Of a stretch of DNA of 64,000 nucleotides, positions 48,706 to 59,570 are shown in pieces. A program made the position numbers and the translations under genes. Each line of letters begins with the position of its first letter. Position 1 is the first letter of the stretch. The notes beneath the pieces are model-generated. The model worked only from the letters and a program-made list of their open reading frames with translations, had not been told where the DNA came from and did not search any database. This DNA is from Panorpa germanica (taxonomy: Eukaryota; Arthropoda; Insecta; Mecoptera; Panorpidae): NCBI GenBank assembly GCA_963678705.1, contig OY783213.1:682001-746000 (forward strand). Reading direction: 5' to 3'.

Positions 48706-49848
48706 GCTTATATAAGTTCCTGAGAAAAGTTAAAAGAAACAGCTTTACCACCTCAGGATAATTTATTTAATTTAATTAATGAAAGTAACTTATCAGATGT
48801 AGATTACAAACATGCACAAGATGTATGGAATACATTTCATATTAAAACACTAGGTGAATATTCCGATTTGTACTTAAAAACTGATGTGTTATTACTTTGC
48901 GACATATTTGAAAATTTTCGAGATAATTGTTTAGAGACATATAAATTAGATCCAGCCCATTACGTGTCTGCTCCAGGGTTAGCATGGGACTCTATGTTAA
49001 AATTTACAAAAATTAAACTTGAATTGTTTACTTATATAAATATGTGGCTATTTATAGAGAAGGGTATCAGAGGTAGTATAAGTCAATGTTCAAACAGATA
49101 TGCAGAGGCCAGTAACAAATACATAAATAAAAATTATAAACCTAAATTACCTTCTAAATATCTAATATATTTCGACGTTAATAACTTATTCGGTCATGCA
49201 ATGTCTTAATTCCTACCATATGGAAATTTAAATGGTTAAACAACCAGGAAATAAGTAATACTATAAGCAATTTGTCAGAAACTTTTCAATATTAGATTTA
49301 TCTAAGACAGTAATGTATGATTTTCATTACAATTATATGCTAAAAGAATTTTTTAATAATAATTTAAAGTTATTATATATTAAACATCAGATATTAATAA
49401 AACTATAAAGCGTGATATATGTAAGTTTGATACAAGTGATTATAAAGAAAATAATCAATATAATATTCCCCGTGTAAATAAAAAAGTATTGGGTTTAATG
49501 AAGGATGAAAACAACTGTAAAATCATGACTCACTTTATAAGACTTAGTTCGAAAATGTATAAAATAAAGGTTATTATTAATGACATTATAAAAAAAAATA
49601 AAGGAATAAAGACAAGTGTAGTAAGAAACAATATTTCTTTTGAAGATTATGAAAACTGTTTGAGAACTTTTAATGAAAAAAATTGTACTCAGAGAGGAAT
49701 AGTTTCAAAATTGCATAATGTGTACTCTATTAATCAAACAAAAATTGCTTTAGGTCCTTTTGATGATAAACGGTGTATTATAAAAAACAGTACCGATACT
49801 TTGCCTTGGGGTTTCGATAATTTTAGTGATAGCGATTTATTGTTATAA
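48706..49848 (+). pseudogene. polB: Polinton DNA polymerase B, C-terminal part with palm deletion
   Basis: Continues polB after the LINE: 'KLKETALPPQDNLFN' (48730), 'HIKTLGEYSDLYLKTDVLLL' (48838), 'HYVSAPGLAWDSMLK' (48960), 'GIRGSISQCSNRYAEA' (49063) and motif A-like 'YFDVNNLFGHAM' (49168). Then the frame breaks (stop at 49209, about 280 bp of ruined sequence) and resumes at 49489 with 'GLMKDENNCKIMTHFIRLSS' and 'TQRGIVSKLHNVYSINQTKI', near the normal C-terminus. The stretch between motif A and this part should hold roughly 300 residues with motifs B and C (YxDTDS). Only about 60 codons of space remain, so the active site is deleted. Confidence 0.9.
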
Positions 49849-49912
49849 GTATATTTTTAATATAAAATAAATACATATTTATAATAACCAACAGTTTTAT
49901 TTATTTAAAATG

Positions 49913-50721
49913 TTATACAATATTTGTAGCATCTATCCAACTGTTATGAGATTTATCTAAACCTAACCACATTACATAAACTTTTTTTCCTTTTTTCTGT
50001 AAAACTTTCTCAACTAGATATATATCTGGATATTTGGTTTTTTGTAGTTCTTGTTCGTAAAACGCTCCTGCAATTGATTGGCCAAGAGAATCATTAAATA
50101 AATATGTGACTCGATTAGTTAGTTGCACTTTTGATATAGTAAATATTTCGGTACTCCAGTTAGGAGTATACCCCCTTGCAAATAATGGTTTGGTTTTGCT
50201 TAAGCGAACATTATCTTCAACTTTATAGCGACTTAAACCGACCTATTGTATACATTTCCTAATAATTTTTTTTCATTTTTTATTGATACTTGAGATGGCT
50301 TTATATTAATTATTGAATGATGAGAATTATTATATTTGTTAACAAGTGCATCAATGTTATTGTCAATGCCATATTAATTTGTTACTTTTTTAAATTCAGA
50401 ATTATAAAATTCTTTTTCGTTATCTGTTTGTAAGTTTTTCGAAACCCTACTTTTATTTTTTAATAAAACATTTTCAAATGCAACAGTAACGTCTTTTGCA
50501 GATTTTGCTTTTACTTGAACTGCCCATGGATATTTAGAAAATATATCAACTACTCTGAGTAAATACTTGTAACCTTTGTTTTCTTTTACAGACCTAATCA
50601 TTTCTACTAGATCGGCTTGCCAGCTATTATTTAGACCTTTTATGATTACATGTCTACGCTTATAGTTTTTTCGCGCAGGTTTATGTAACTCATTATTTAT
50701 ACCTATTTTTCTTTTGCTCAT
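49913..50721 (-). pseudogene. Polinton retroviral-type integrase with chromodomain
   Basis: ATG 50721 gives 'GLNNSWQADLVEMIRSVKEN' (first catalytic D), 'GYKYLLRVVDIFSKYPWAVQ' and 'LQTDNEKEFYNSEF' (second catalytic D). A stop at 50374 follows; then 'INIKPSQVS' (about 50290), 'NVRLSKTKPLFARGYTPNWS' (about 50200) and a chromodomain, 'YLVEKVLQKKGKKVYVMWLG', ending 'HNSWIDATNIV' at 49913. The segment between the second D and 'ALVNKYNN', where Polinton integrases carry the third catalytic residue (E), is missing. Additional stops lie near 50245-50375. It would have integrated the element; it is inactive. Confidence 0.9.
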
Positions 50722-50779
50722 ACTTATTATTATTATTTTAAAAATATTTCAAGAACTAATAACTAAACTATGTTTTGTT

Positions 50780-50951
50780 TTTAATTCTGTAAATATTGTT
50801 GCAATTTTTTTATTTACTTTAATGCATCATGAATATCTTACTCTGCAGCAATTAAACGTCTACCTATAATAATTAAATCATTTTTTGATACTTTTTCGTG
50901 CCGAGTAATTTTTTTTTTATGTATGTGTACTCCAAATTTGTTAATAGTCAT
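50780..50951 (-). pseudogene. small Polinton protein between integrase and the unknown conserved gene
   Basis: ATG 50949-50951 opens 'MTINKFGVHIHKKKITRHEK', then 'NDLIIIGRRLIAAE', a stop, 'DIHDALK' and another stop. A short protein beginning M-T-x-N-K-F-G-V-H-I lies next to the integrase in other insect Polintons as I remember them; its role is unknown. Two in-frame stops disable it. Further copies lie in each 833-bp repeat unit to the right; the first of these has lost the ATG. Confidence 0.6.
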
Positions 50952-53830
50952 GTTACTTACATGAGTAGTTATAAATTAATGAAATAAAAGGGAATGTGTT
51001 TAAGTATTTATATTCTTTTAGCTTTCTTTTATATTATTTAGCTTCTTTTAATTCTTTACCTTTTGAAATAATTTCATTGTCATGTGATGTATTGCCAGCC
51101 GTTTTTGAATTAATTAGTAATCTTAGTCTATCAACTAGTTCGTTTTAATTGTCCCAATAAATGTAATCTTTTGGATTTTTATTGAAAGTCATATAATTTG
51201 GAATAAGGTTATTAAAACCTTTACCAAAACGTTTATTATTTGGTAAACCAACTGAGGACGTACGCTGCAAAAGTCTTGATCGAACGTTTTGCAATTTTTC
51301 TAAAGAATATGGTGTAAAAGACCAGTTAAACTATTATACGTTCTTCCTGCTTCCTTTTTTGCCACCCAGCATCTATACTCAATATGAACACTACTGTATC
51401 CTCCTTTGAAATAACTTTAGGTGATTTTGAACTATATTTTAAGGAAATAAAAACTATATTAGTAATAATATAAGTCATTTCTTAGTTTATAATAATGTTA
51501 ATAAATCGTAATACCTTTGATCTGCTATTGGGAAACTTCTTTCTATTGTCATGCAATTTCGGCAACTTATTCGAGCAATATTTTCAATAGCCATCCCTAC
51601 GTAAATCAAATCGATCGAATCGTAAATATTGTTGCAATTTTTTTATTTACTTTAATGCATCATGAATATCTTACTCTGCAGCAATTAAACGTCTACCTAT
51701 TTTAATTAAATCATTTTTTGATACTTTTTCGTGCCGAGTAATTTTTCTTTTGTGTATGTGTACTCCAAATTTGTTAATAGTAATGTTACTTACATGAGTA
51801 GTCATAAATTAATGAAATAAAAGGGAATGTGTTTAAGTATTTATATTCTTTTAGCTTTCTTTTATATTATTTAGCTTCTTTTAATTCTTTAACTATTAAA
51901 ATAATTTCATTGTCATGTGATGTATTGCCAGCCGTTTTTGAATTAATTAGTCATCTTAGTCTATCAACTAGTTCGTTTTAATTATCCCAATAAATGTAAT
52001 CTTTTGGATTTTTATTGAAAGTCATATAATTTGGAATAAGGTTATTAAAACCTTTACCAAAACGTTTATTATTTGGTAAACCAACTGAGAACGTACGCTG
52101 CAAAAGTCTTGATCAAACGTTTTGCAATTTTTCTAAAGAATATGGTGTTAAAGACCAGTTAAACTATTAAACGTTCTTCCTGCTTCCTTTTTTGCCACCC
52201 AGCATCTATACTCAATATGAACACTACTGTATCCTCCTTTGAAATAACTTTAGGTGATTTTGAAGTATATTTTAAGGAAATAAAAACTATATTAGTAATA
52301 ATATAAGTCATTTCTTAGTTTATAATATTGTTAATAAATCGTAATACCTTTGATCTGCTATTGGGAAACTTCTTTCTATTGTCATGCAATTTCGGCAACT
52401 TATTCGAGCAATATTTTCAATAGCCATCCCTACGTAAATCAAATCGATCGAATCGTAAATATTGTTGCAATTTTTTTATTTACTTTAATGCATCATGAAT
52501 ATCTTACTCTGCAGCAATTAAACGTCTACCTATAATAATTAAATCATTTTTTGATACTTTTTCGTGCCGAGTAATTTTTTTTTTATGTATGTGTACTCCA
52601 AATTTGTTAATAGTCATGTTACTTACATGAGTAGTTATAAATTAATGAAATAAAAAAAAATGTGTTTAAGTATTTATATTCTTTTAGCTTTCTTTTATAT
52701 TATTTAGCTTCTTTTAATTCTTTACCTTTTGAAATAATTTCATTGTCATGTGATGTATTGCCAGCCGTTTTTGAATTAATTAGTAATCTTAGTCTATCAA
52801 CTAGTTCGTTTTAATTATCCCAATAAATGTAATCTTTTGGATTTTTATTGAAAGTCATATAATTTGGAATAAGGTTATTAAAACCTTTACCAAATCGTTT
52901 ATTATTTGGTAAACCAACTGAGGACGTACGCTGCAAAAGTCTTGATCGAACGTTTTGCAATTTTTCTAAAGAATATGGTGTAAAAGACCAGTTAAACTAT
53001 TATACGTTCTTCCTGCTTCCTTTTTTGCCACCCAGCATCTATACTCAATATGAACACTACTGTATCCTCCTTTGAAATAACTTTAGGTGATTTTGAACTA
53101 TATTTTAAGGAAATAAAAACTATATTAGTAATAATATAAGTCATTTCTTAGTTTATAATAATGTTAATAAATCGTAATACCTTTAATCTGCTATTGGGAA
53201 ACTTCTTTCTATTGTCATGCAATTTCGGCAACTTATTCGAGCAATATTTTCAATAGCCATCCCTACGTAAATCAAATCGATCGAATCGTAAATATTGTTG
53301 CAATTTTTTTATTTACTTTAATGCATCATGAATATCTTACTCTGCAGCAATTAAACGTCTACCTATAATAATTAAATCATTTTTTGATACTTTTTCGTGC
53401 CGAGTAATTTTTTTTTTATGTATGTGTACTCCAAATTTGTTAATGGTCATGTTACTTACATGAGTAGTTATAAAATAATGAAATAAAAGGGAATGTGTTT
53501 AAGTATTTATATTCTTTTAGCTTTCTTTTATATTATTTAGCTTCTTTTAATTCTTTAACTATTGAAATAATTTCATTGTCATGTGATGTATTGCCAGCCG
53601 TTTTTGAATTAATTAGTAATCTTAGTCTATCAACTAGATCGTTTTAATTATCCCAATAAATGTAATCTTTTGGATTTTTATTGAAAGTCATATAATTTGG
53701 AATAAGGTTATTAAAACCTTTACCAAAACGTTTATTATTTGGTAAACCAACTGAGGACGTACGCTGCAAAAGTCTTGATCGAACGTTTTGCAATTTTTTT
53801 AAAGAATATGGTGTTAAAGACGCTGGGGCA
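50789..53830. repeat. tandem array of chimeric 833-bp units (3 full + 1 partial)
   Basis: Units start at 50789, 51622, 52455 and 53288, each exactly 833 bp apart by the landmark 'gtaaatattgttgcaat'. Each full unit has about 540 bp of Polinton sequence (small protein gene plus the C-terminal end of the conserved minus-strand gene) followed by about 290 bp nearly identical to 41788-42076 of the Mutator-like gene (including its intron). The join is at 'gtaaaaga|ccagttaaac', the return at 'aaatcaaatcgat|cgaatcgtaaat'. The last unit runs on into the genuine gene at about 53815. Copies differ at very few bases. Confidence 0.92.
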
Positions 53831-54813
53831 ACTAATTTTGTTTGAGGAGAAAATAATTGCGATAAATTTTTTTTGTATTTTTTACCTTTGCTAGATTTCA
53901 TTTTACCATTAGGCAAATATAATGTTCTATGTGCATTAGTATCAGTTAAAATTGTTTTATAATCCTCTTAATCTTTTTCACTATGAATATTTGCGCATGG
54001 ATCAATTTTAAAAAGCAACTCATATAACCCAGGAGATGATTTATATTTTTTATCTCCTATTATTATTCCTTCTTTATTAAACGTAACCAGTATTTTTCCC
54101 AGTATTAAATTACCGTCTTCTAAATTTATACCAAATATGTGATCAAATATACTAGGATCACCTTCACGCCTATTAAAATCAATTAAATATTGATAAGCGT
54201 ATTTTTCAACTTGCTTTTTAAGATTTTCTTCAATATCAGACAGTTCTTTAGATGCCTTAAATAAGTTTGAATCATGTACTCTTCTATATTCGTATGGTTT
54301 ATTCGATTTAAAAACCTCATCATCTAACTGACTAAGTTCCATTGTTGGTTCTAGTGTTTCGTATGGTTCATTAGCTAACGTTAAATCATTTTGCTGTTCT
54401 GGTACAAATGTATTGTCTAGTGGTTCTTTTACCATGTTATTTAATTTAGATTTAATTGTTTTATCTTTGAAATCATACGGTTTTGTATTAATATCTTGTT
54501 TGATTAGTTGCACTAATTTAATATTGGAAGCACTTTTATTAGCTAGTATGTTAAGTGGTGTAGTTATTGGTTTAAGCTGTTTGTCAAGGTACCTTTCTGC
54601 CTCAGATTACCATTGTTTTAATGCAAGATACTGTTGTCTTATAGAATCGCTTGATTTAATAATATCGCGTGTTAATTTTTCATCTTCAGTATTAGTCGTA
54701 TTGCTTATTATTTTACGTGTACTATTCCTTTTTTTAAATCTAGTAGGAGAAGTCTTTATTTTAACCACAGTATTTTTGGCACGCCTCTTTGATTTAAACA
54801 TGGTTACATGCAA
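53533..54813 (-). pseudogene. conserved Polinton protein of unknown function
   Basis: A single 427-codon frame from ATG 54813 (or the ATG at 54801, 'MFKSKRRAKN') to the stop at 53533, with only three in-frame stops (about 54604, 53967 and 53644). The N-terminus is basic, followed by a polar linker, a predicted helical stretch 'DIEENLKKQVEKYAYQYLID' and the family hallmark 'FDHIFGINLEDGNLILGKI' with 'YKSSPGLYELLFKIDP' (54150-54000), probably the family annotated as DUF8207. The C-terminus reads 'KDYIYWDN', 'DLVDRLRLLINSKTAGNTSH' and 'NEIISIVKELKEAK'. Its last ~95 codons are copied in the tandem array on its right-hand (3') side. Function unknown; it is found in Polintons near integrase and ATPase. 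Confidence 0.8.
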
Positions 54814-54829
54814 ACTTTATGCAACTTAG

Positions 54830-54945
54830 ACGTAAATCTAACGTAATTTATCGTAATTTGATCGTAACTTAAACGTAACTTAAACGTTAATTTAAAATTT
54901 ATCGTAATTTGAACGTAACCTAAACGTTTATTAGAATTACGTTGA
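54830..54945. promoter_or_regulatory. iterated CGTAACTTAAA motif upstream of minus-strand gene
   Basis: About eight iterations of 'cgtaa(c/t)tt.aa' at 10-13-bp spacing ('gatcgtaacttaaacgtaac' and neighbours). They lie directly upstream of the minus-strand gene starting at 54813 and match the motif upstream of polB at 38111-38152. A role as binding site is inferred only from the shared placement. Confidence 0.45.
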
Positions 54946-55010
54946 TATAAATATGTGGGTGCGTATGTTATTATTAAGATGATTATCAACACTGATTATT
55001 ATTGTAAAGG

Positions 55011-55727
55011 TTATTTGGTTATATCTAAAAACATATCAAATCCTTTTCTGTATCGCCCTTTATTTAAGTCACTATTTTTATCTATTACCATAAAGGAATA
55101 TTTATTTGAATCCCAACATAAATTACAAATTTGTTTAAACTCTAGAAAACTCAGAAAGTCAAAGTTAACATGATCATCATATATATGCTTTAAATTTAAG
55201 TCATCTTGCTTGAATAATATAATAAAATTAGTATTGTCTCGTATTAATTGCTTTGGAATTTTGCTGTAGGTCTGACATAAATAGAAAGAGTCTATCAAAT
55301 TAGGACGGCCCATGCTAAAAAAATTTCGAATATTATTTTGTTTATCGCAAGCAACATTATCAAATGTGAATATAGAATTTGAACTAGCATCTTTAGGCCT
55401 AATAATCTCTTTATTATCAGTGTATGTATAGTATCCCATACCATTAATATTCTTTATAATTTGTTGTAATATTTTATATTTTATTTGATATAAAGATTTT
55501 AAATAAATGTATATATTTTTAAATCGCAACCCATTTAGATGTTCAATTAAATTAAACATAACATTAGTTTTTCCACAATTTGACGGTCCACAAATAATGC
55601 ATCTAATGTCATTTAGAAATAATGACACATGTTCCGAATTATTAGTGTAATTATTACTTTCATTATCAATATTTTTTACAGAAAGAGATTGTTTTTGCTT
55701 TATAAACTTAATTGTTTAACCAGGCAT
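55011..55727 (-). pseudogene. Polinton packaging ATPase (FtsK/HerA, A32-like)
   Basis: The full frame starts at ATG 55725-55727 but has a stop at codon 4; the next ATG is at 55628, giving 205 codons. Walker A is GPSNCGKT (residues 14-21 of the shorter form). The Walker B region reads 'SIFTFDNVACDKQ', where relatives have two acidic residues (D-D); here the second is N. Then 'SMGRPNLIDSFYLCQTYSKI' follows with a polar sensor Q, as in A32-like packaging ATPases. Apart from the early stop the frame is open to 55011. In a virion-forming element it would pump DNA into the capsid. About 75 bp separate it from the divergent PLA2 gene. Confidence 0.88.
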
Positions 55728-55801
55728 GTGTTATAAACTAATAAAATACGTTTTGAATATTTAATCTTTATATATGAAAATATTATAAAGTATAAAATTG
55801 A

Positions 55802-56182
55802 ATGATATCACATACTTTGGTCAGTATGATAAAAGTAAAGAAAGGTGATGGACTTATTGATAAATTATTCAATAAATTACCCTTTGAGTTGCACTTGCCT
55901 GGGTACAACTATTGCAGTCCTGGAACACATTTAATAAAACGTTTAAACCGAGAAGATCAAGGAATTAATGTATTGAATTCAGCTTGTAAAGAACATGACA
56001 TTGCATATCACCGCTATAAAGATTTAAGTAAAAGACACGCAGCTGATAAAATACTGATTGAAAAAGCTTGGAAACAATATTTTTCTTAAGATACAAAGTT
56101 AAGTGAACGTTTAGCATCAACCTATCAGCGAAGTCTTCAATTAATAAAAAATCTAAATTTAAAGTTAAAAAACTATGAGTAA
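55802..56182 (+). pseudogene. parvovirus-type phospholipase A2 domain protein
   Basis: The frame opens at 55802; the ATG at 55826 ('MIKVKKGDGLIDKLF') fits relatives better. It contains the Ca-loop 'LPGYNYCSPGTHL' (about 55888-55925), where the second position of the usual C-G-P-G is S, and the catalytic helix 'ACKEHDIAYHRYKDLS' with the His-Asp pair (about 55981). A stop at 56087-56089 interrupts the frame, which otherwise runs to TAA at 56180-56182 and overlaps the next ATG by one base. Such domains occur in parvoviral VP1 and in Polintons/adintoviruses, where they are thought to help the particle cross membranes. Only one clear lesion was seen. Confidence 0.85.
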
Positions 56183-56825
56183 TGCCTATACCAAATGTAG
56201 GTGGTTTTCTACCTTTTCTAATTCCATTATTTGTGGAATTTTCAGCTATTGGTGGATTAGTCGGTGGTGTTGCAGGTATTGCAAAAGCAATAAATGAGGC
56301 AAAGGATGCAAAGAAAATTTTAGAAAAAACTCAAAAACATAACCAAACTATGGAGGCAATTGCTATTGGAAAATCTGGCAAAGGAATTTATTTAAAACCA
56401 TATAAAAAAGGGTTAGAATTATATTTTAATCTATATCCAAAAAACTTTCGTTAGAGCTACCTAAACGAGCCCTTACTGATGTTGATTTAAAAAAATATAC
56501 CAAGAAATTTAATATCCCTCACTTTAGAGGAGTTTTCATGAGAAATGATTTGCCGAAAAAAATGTATACAAATGAAAGTGGTAAAATAAATTTAAATAAT
56601 AAAACATCAGCAGGAACACATTGAGTAGCTTACATAAAAAGAAATAAAAATATTTTATATTTTGATAGTTTTGGTAACCTTCAAACACCAATAGAAGCAA
56701 TTCAATACTTTAACAATAATACTATTTATTAAAACTATAATAGATTTCAAAAATTTAATACTGTAAATTGTAGGCATTTATGCTTACATTTTTTGATTTC
56801 AAATTCTTATATTTATAATAAATAA
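56182..56825 (+). pseudogene. hydrophobic-domain protein joined to adenovirus-type cysteine protease
   Basis: ATG 56182 gives 'MPIPNVGGFLPFLIPLF' and a glycine-rich hydrophobic segment ('GGLVGGVAGIAKAINEAKDA'), then 'YLKPYKKG' (about 56395). After a frameshift near 56440 the protease follows: 'LPKRALTDVDLKKYTKKFNI' (56458), 'FRGVFMRNDLPK' (56523), a 'NESGKINL' segment, the catalytic His in 'SAGTH' (about 56615), 'ILYFDSFGNLQTPIEA' (56652) and the catalytic Cys region 'NCRHLCLHFL' (56766-56795). A TGA at 56621-56623 follows the His in place of the usual Trp. In relatives these parts are one gene. The protease matures capsid proteins. Confidence 0.87.
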
Positions 56826-56912
56826 AATATTGCTATAAATACATGAGTTTTATTTTTAATTTGTTATTACTATTACTAAGCTAATCGTAAAAGGTTTTTT
56901 AAATAAAAAATA

Positions 56913-57635
56913 ATGTCTATGACATTTGCAATTATTTTGAATAAATCCATTTTAAGTGCTGGTATTTTCCCACCAACAGATTTATATAATTAATTTTATG
57001 AATTAAGAATAGTAGACTTTCAAACATTTAATTCAATATCAAACATTGATGATACCAACAATAAATTTTATTATGGAGATGGTAAAGTTGTTACAATACC
57101 TGTGGGTTCATATGAATTAGAGGATATTCAGGAATATTTAAGGTTTAACATGAGTGATTCTAGAGCGATAAAACACAACAGCGAATTTAATGAAATATCT
57201 AATAAACAAATAAAAGAAGTATTTTTAATTTTAACCGCAAATACAAATACTCTTTGTAAGTGAAATAATATGTACTAAAAAAATAGATTTTTCAAAAGAA
57301 AATTGTATTGGTTCATTACTAGGATTTAATAAGCAAGTATTAGAACCTAATAAATTACATGTATCTAACTTACCGGTAAACATTATTAAAGTAAATAATA
57401 TACGTATTGAATGTAATATAACAGGGGGCGCATATTTAAATGGAAACTTGGTACACATAATACACGAATTCTTTTCAACGGTCCCCCAGGTTATAAGATA
57501 ATAGAAATTCCAAAACAAATCATTTACCTTGCAATCGTTGTACAAAAAATAGATAATATTTCTTTAAAAATTGTTAATGAAGAAGGTGAACTTATTAATT
57601 CTAGAAAAAAAAAATTTCCTGCAGATTACACATAA
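56913..57635 (+). pseudogene. Polinton minor capsid protein (penton-like)
   Basis: ATG 56913 begins 'MSMTFAIILNKSILSAG'. Segments typical of the Polinton minor capsid (single jelly-roll) follow: 'NNKFYYGDGKVVTIPVGSYE' (57057), 'LEDIQEYLRF', 'LTANTNTL' (57231), 'SIGSLLGF'-type sequence (shifted, about 57308), 'LPVNIIKVNNIRIECNI' (shifted, about 57370), 'PPGYKIIEIPKQIIYLAIVV' (57484) and 'DNISLKIVNEEGELI' (57550). A stop at about 56992 and at least three frameshifts near 57235, 57440 and 57470-57490 disrupt it. It lies between protease and major capsid, its usual place. Confidence 0.85.
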
Positions 57636-57648
57636 GAAATGTTCAATA

Positions 57649-57795
57649 ATGGGTTTATGTCATAATTTAAAAAAAATATATAATTTGTCGCATAATGAAA
57701 CTCAGCGTAGTACAACAAAGCCTTTTAAGAGGTTACCATTAAAAAATAAACAGTTTTTTAAGTCATTAGGGTTTAAATTAAATACTCTACAATGA
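57649..57795 (+). CDS. small basic Polinton protein (48 aa), apparently intact
   Basis: ATG 57649 to TGA 57793-57795, overlapping the major capsid ATG (57792) as ATGA. It starts 'MGLCHNL' and ends 'PFKRLPLKNKQFFKSLGFKL' plus a few residues. A short protein of this type, beginning M-G-L and ending with K-x-F-L-K-S-L-G-F-K, sits between the minor and major capsid genes in insect Polintons as I remember them. Its role is unknown; a virion component or capsid cofactor is plausible from position and charge. It is one of the few frames here without an obvious lesion. Confidence 0.65.
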   Translation: MGLCHNLKKIYNLSHNETQRSTTKPFKRLPLKNKQFFKSLGFKLNTLQ

Positions 57796-58987
57796 CCGCT
57801 CTTAAGCTTAATGTTGAAGTTAATTTTTTTTTTGCCGAATCAGTAAGCCAATATGAAATACATTTATATAACCCATATTCTACTACTACTTTTAAAAATA
57901 ACGATGAAATACGAATCCCAAAAAATCAACATAATGTTTTTACATTACCGTCACAATCATATTTAAACATTGAAGGAAAAATACAGGACACTTCAGAAGC
58001 AATCTCAGTATTCATATTAAATGATGTTTAACACCAATTTCAAAGTATAAGATATGAAATAAATTCAGATGAAATTTATTCAAATAGAAGCCCTGTTGTA
58101 TCATCTAATACTATCATGAAAGGCTATGTTTCACATAATAATAATGATATTTATAATCAAAATTTTGGGTGGTGCGATAAGAATACCAATATAATAGATA
58201 AAAATGGAAACTTCAGTGTATGTATTCCTCTTAAAACGATATTTGGTTTTTGTAAAGATTTCGAAAAAATTATTTCACCAGTAAAGCATGAATTAATATT
58301 AATTCGGTCAAAAAACGATAATAACGCACTTTGGATAGAAGCAGCTAAAGATGTATAACCAAAAGTAGTCATTGAAAAAATTAAATGGCGAATACCTCAT
58401 ATTAATGTATCAGACAAAGAAAAATTGAAATTATTGCAAACAATAGAACGTGATAGATCATTATATATTGGTTTTTGAGCTTGGGAATTATACGAATATC
58501 CTGCTTTATCAAGTTCAACTAATCAAGTTTGGTCAATAAAAACAACAACTTTACTTGAAAAACCACGTTACGTTATATTAGGAATACAAAGGGAATCAAA
58601 AAATAAAATGACGAAGGACATAAGTAAATTTTATATATGTAATTTGAGAAACGTAAAATTATACTTAAATTCTAAAATGTATCCATATGATAATCTAAAC
58701 TTAGATTATTATAATAATAAATGTTCGGTAGCCTATGTTGTATGCAAATTTTTCAAAAATCATACTATGATAAGAATCCAAACTCTGTTTTGAATTTAGA
58801 AGATGTTAAAGAAAAAGCGCCCTTAATAGTAATAGATTGTTCCAAACAAAATAAATTTTTAAAATCTGCCCCACTTTATATTAGGCTTGAATTAGAAGCA
58901 TCAGAAATGATTGTTGGTTTGGTTCGCGCCTTTGCTCTAATTATTCATGACAGAATTATTGATTTAGAATTACTGATAAACCATTAA
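57792..58987 (+). pseudogene. Polinton major capsid protein (double jelly-roll)
   Basis: About 398 codons, ATG 57792. Family segments: 'YEIHLYNPYS' (57850), 'DEIRIPKNQHNVFTLPSQSY' (57905), 'SYLNIEGKI', 'FGWCDKNTNIIDKNGNFSVC' (58166), 'IPLKTIFGFCKDFEKIISPV' (58226), 'HELILIRSKNDNNALWIEAA' (58290), 'KIKWRIPHI' (58378), 'PRYVILGIQ' (58564), 'PLIVIDCSKQN' (58832) and 'AFALIIHDRIIDLEL' (58930). In-frame stops at 58029-58031, 58356-58358 and 58477-58479 and a frameshift around 58720 disrupt it. It is otherwise collinear over its whole length. In relatives it builds the icosahedral shell. Confidence 0.9.
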
Positions 58988-59076
58988 GTGGAATTGTTAA
59001 TAAAATTACATAACCGTTTTAAATACTGATTACTATTATTAAAATCATTAAAGAGTAACCATCTCATAATCAAATA

Positions 59077-59451
59077 ATGAATTATAAATTTTTAAATGAT
59101 CATGAACAAGTTTCAAAATCTATTTAAAAAATTAAAGCTATTTAAAAAAAATATAAAGAAAATAAGTGTTTACTAGAAAATCTTACTGATGAGGAATTAC
59201 ATTATCTACCAACAGAATTTTTCTTGCATTATATAATATTTTCTACCGATATTGAACAAAACTGGAACCGGCTCCCAATGTATTTAAAAGAAAATCAAAA
59301 TATACAAGGACGTCGATTATGTTACAAACATTATAACAAAGGAAACATTCAAAGAGATAGTCCTCCATGCCAAATAAGAAACTGTTATGATTGTAATTAT
59401 AATTTATATTATTATTCCTATGGATGTAGTTATACCCTAATAAATAAATAA
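59077..59451 (+). pseudogene. small Polinton protein downstream of the major capsid
   Basis: A 125-codon frame from ATG 59077 to the stop at 59449-59451, with in-frame TAA codons at residues 17 and 22. Visible segments are 'ENLTDEELHYLPTEFFLHYI' (59179), 'NWNRLPMYLKENQNIQGRRL' (59263) and a Cys/His-containing C-terminus ('CYKHYNKGNIQRDSPPCQIR', then 'NCYDCNY'). Proteins with L-P-x-E-F near the start and R-L-P-x-Y-L-K-x-N in the middle accompany Polinton capsid genes as I remember them. The cysteines might bind a metal. Function unknown. Confidence 0.6.
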
Positions 59452-59475
59452 ATAAAAGAATTATATACATTTTAA

Positions 59476-59564
<89 letters not shown>
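59476..59564. repeat. AT dinucleotide microsatellite
   Basis: Nearly pure (TA)n over about 90 bp with one 'catatat' interruption at 59519-59525. Open frames through it are artefacts. Confidence 0.9.

Positions 59565-59570
<6 letters not shown>

Noticed and set aside
51517-52535. Repeated plus-strand 61-62-codon frames
   Set aside because: They run antisense through the copied Mutator-like gene fragment in the 833-bp units and show no features of their own.
55011-56825. Bacterial or phage contamination (ATPase, PLA2, protease cluster)
   Set aside because: Gene types, gene order, base composition and the surrounding insect retroelements all fit a Polinton in insect DNA.
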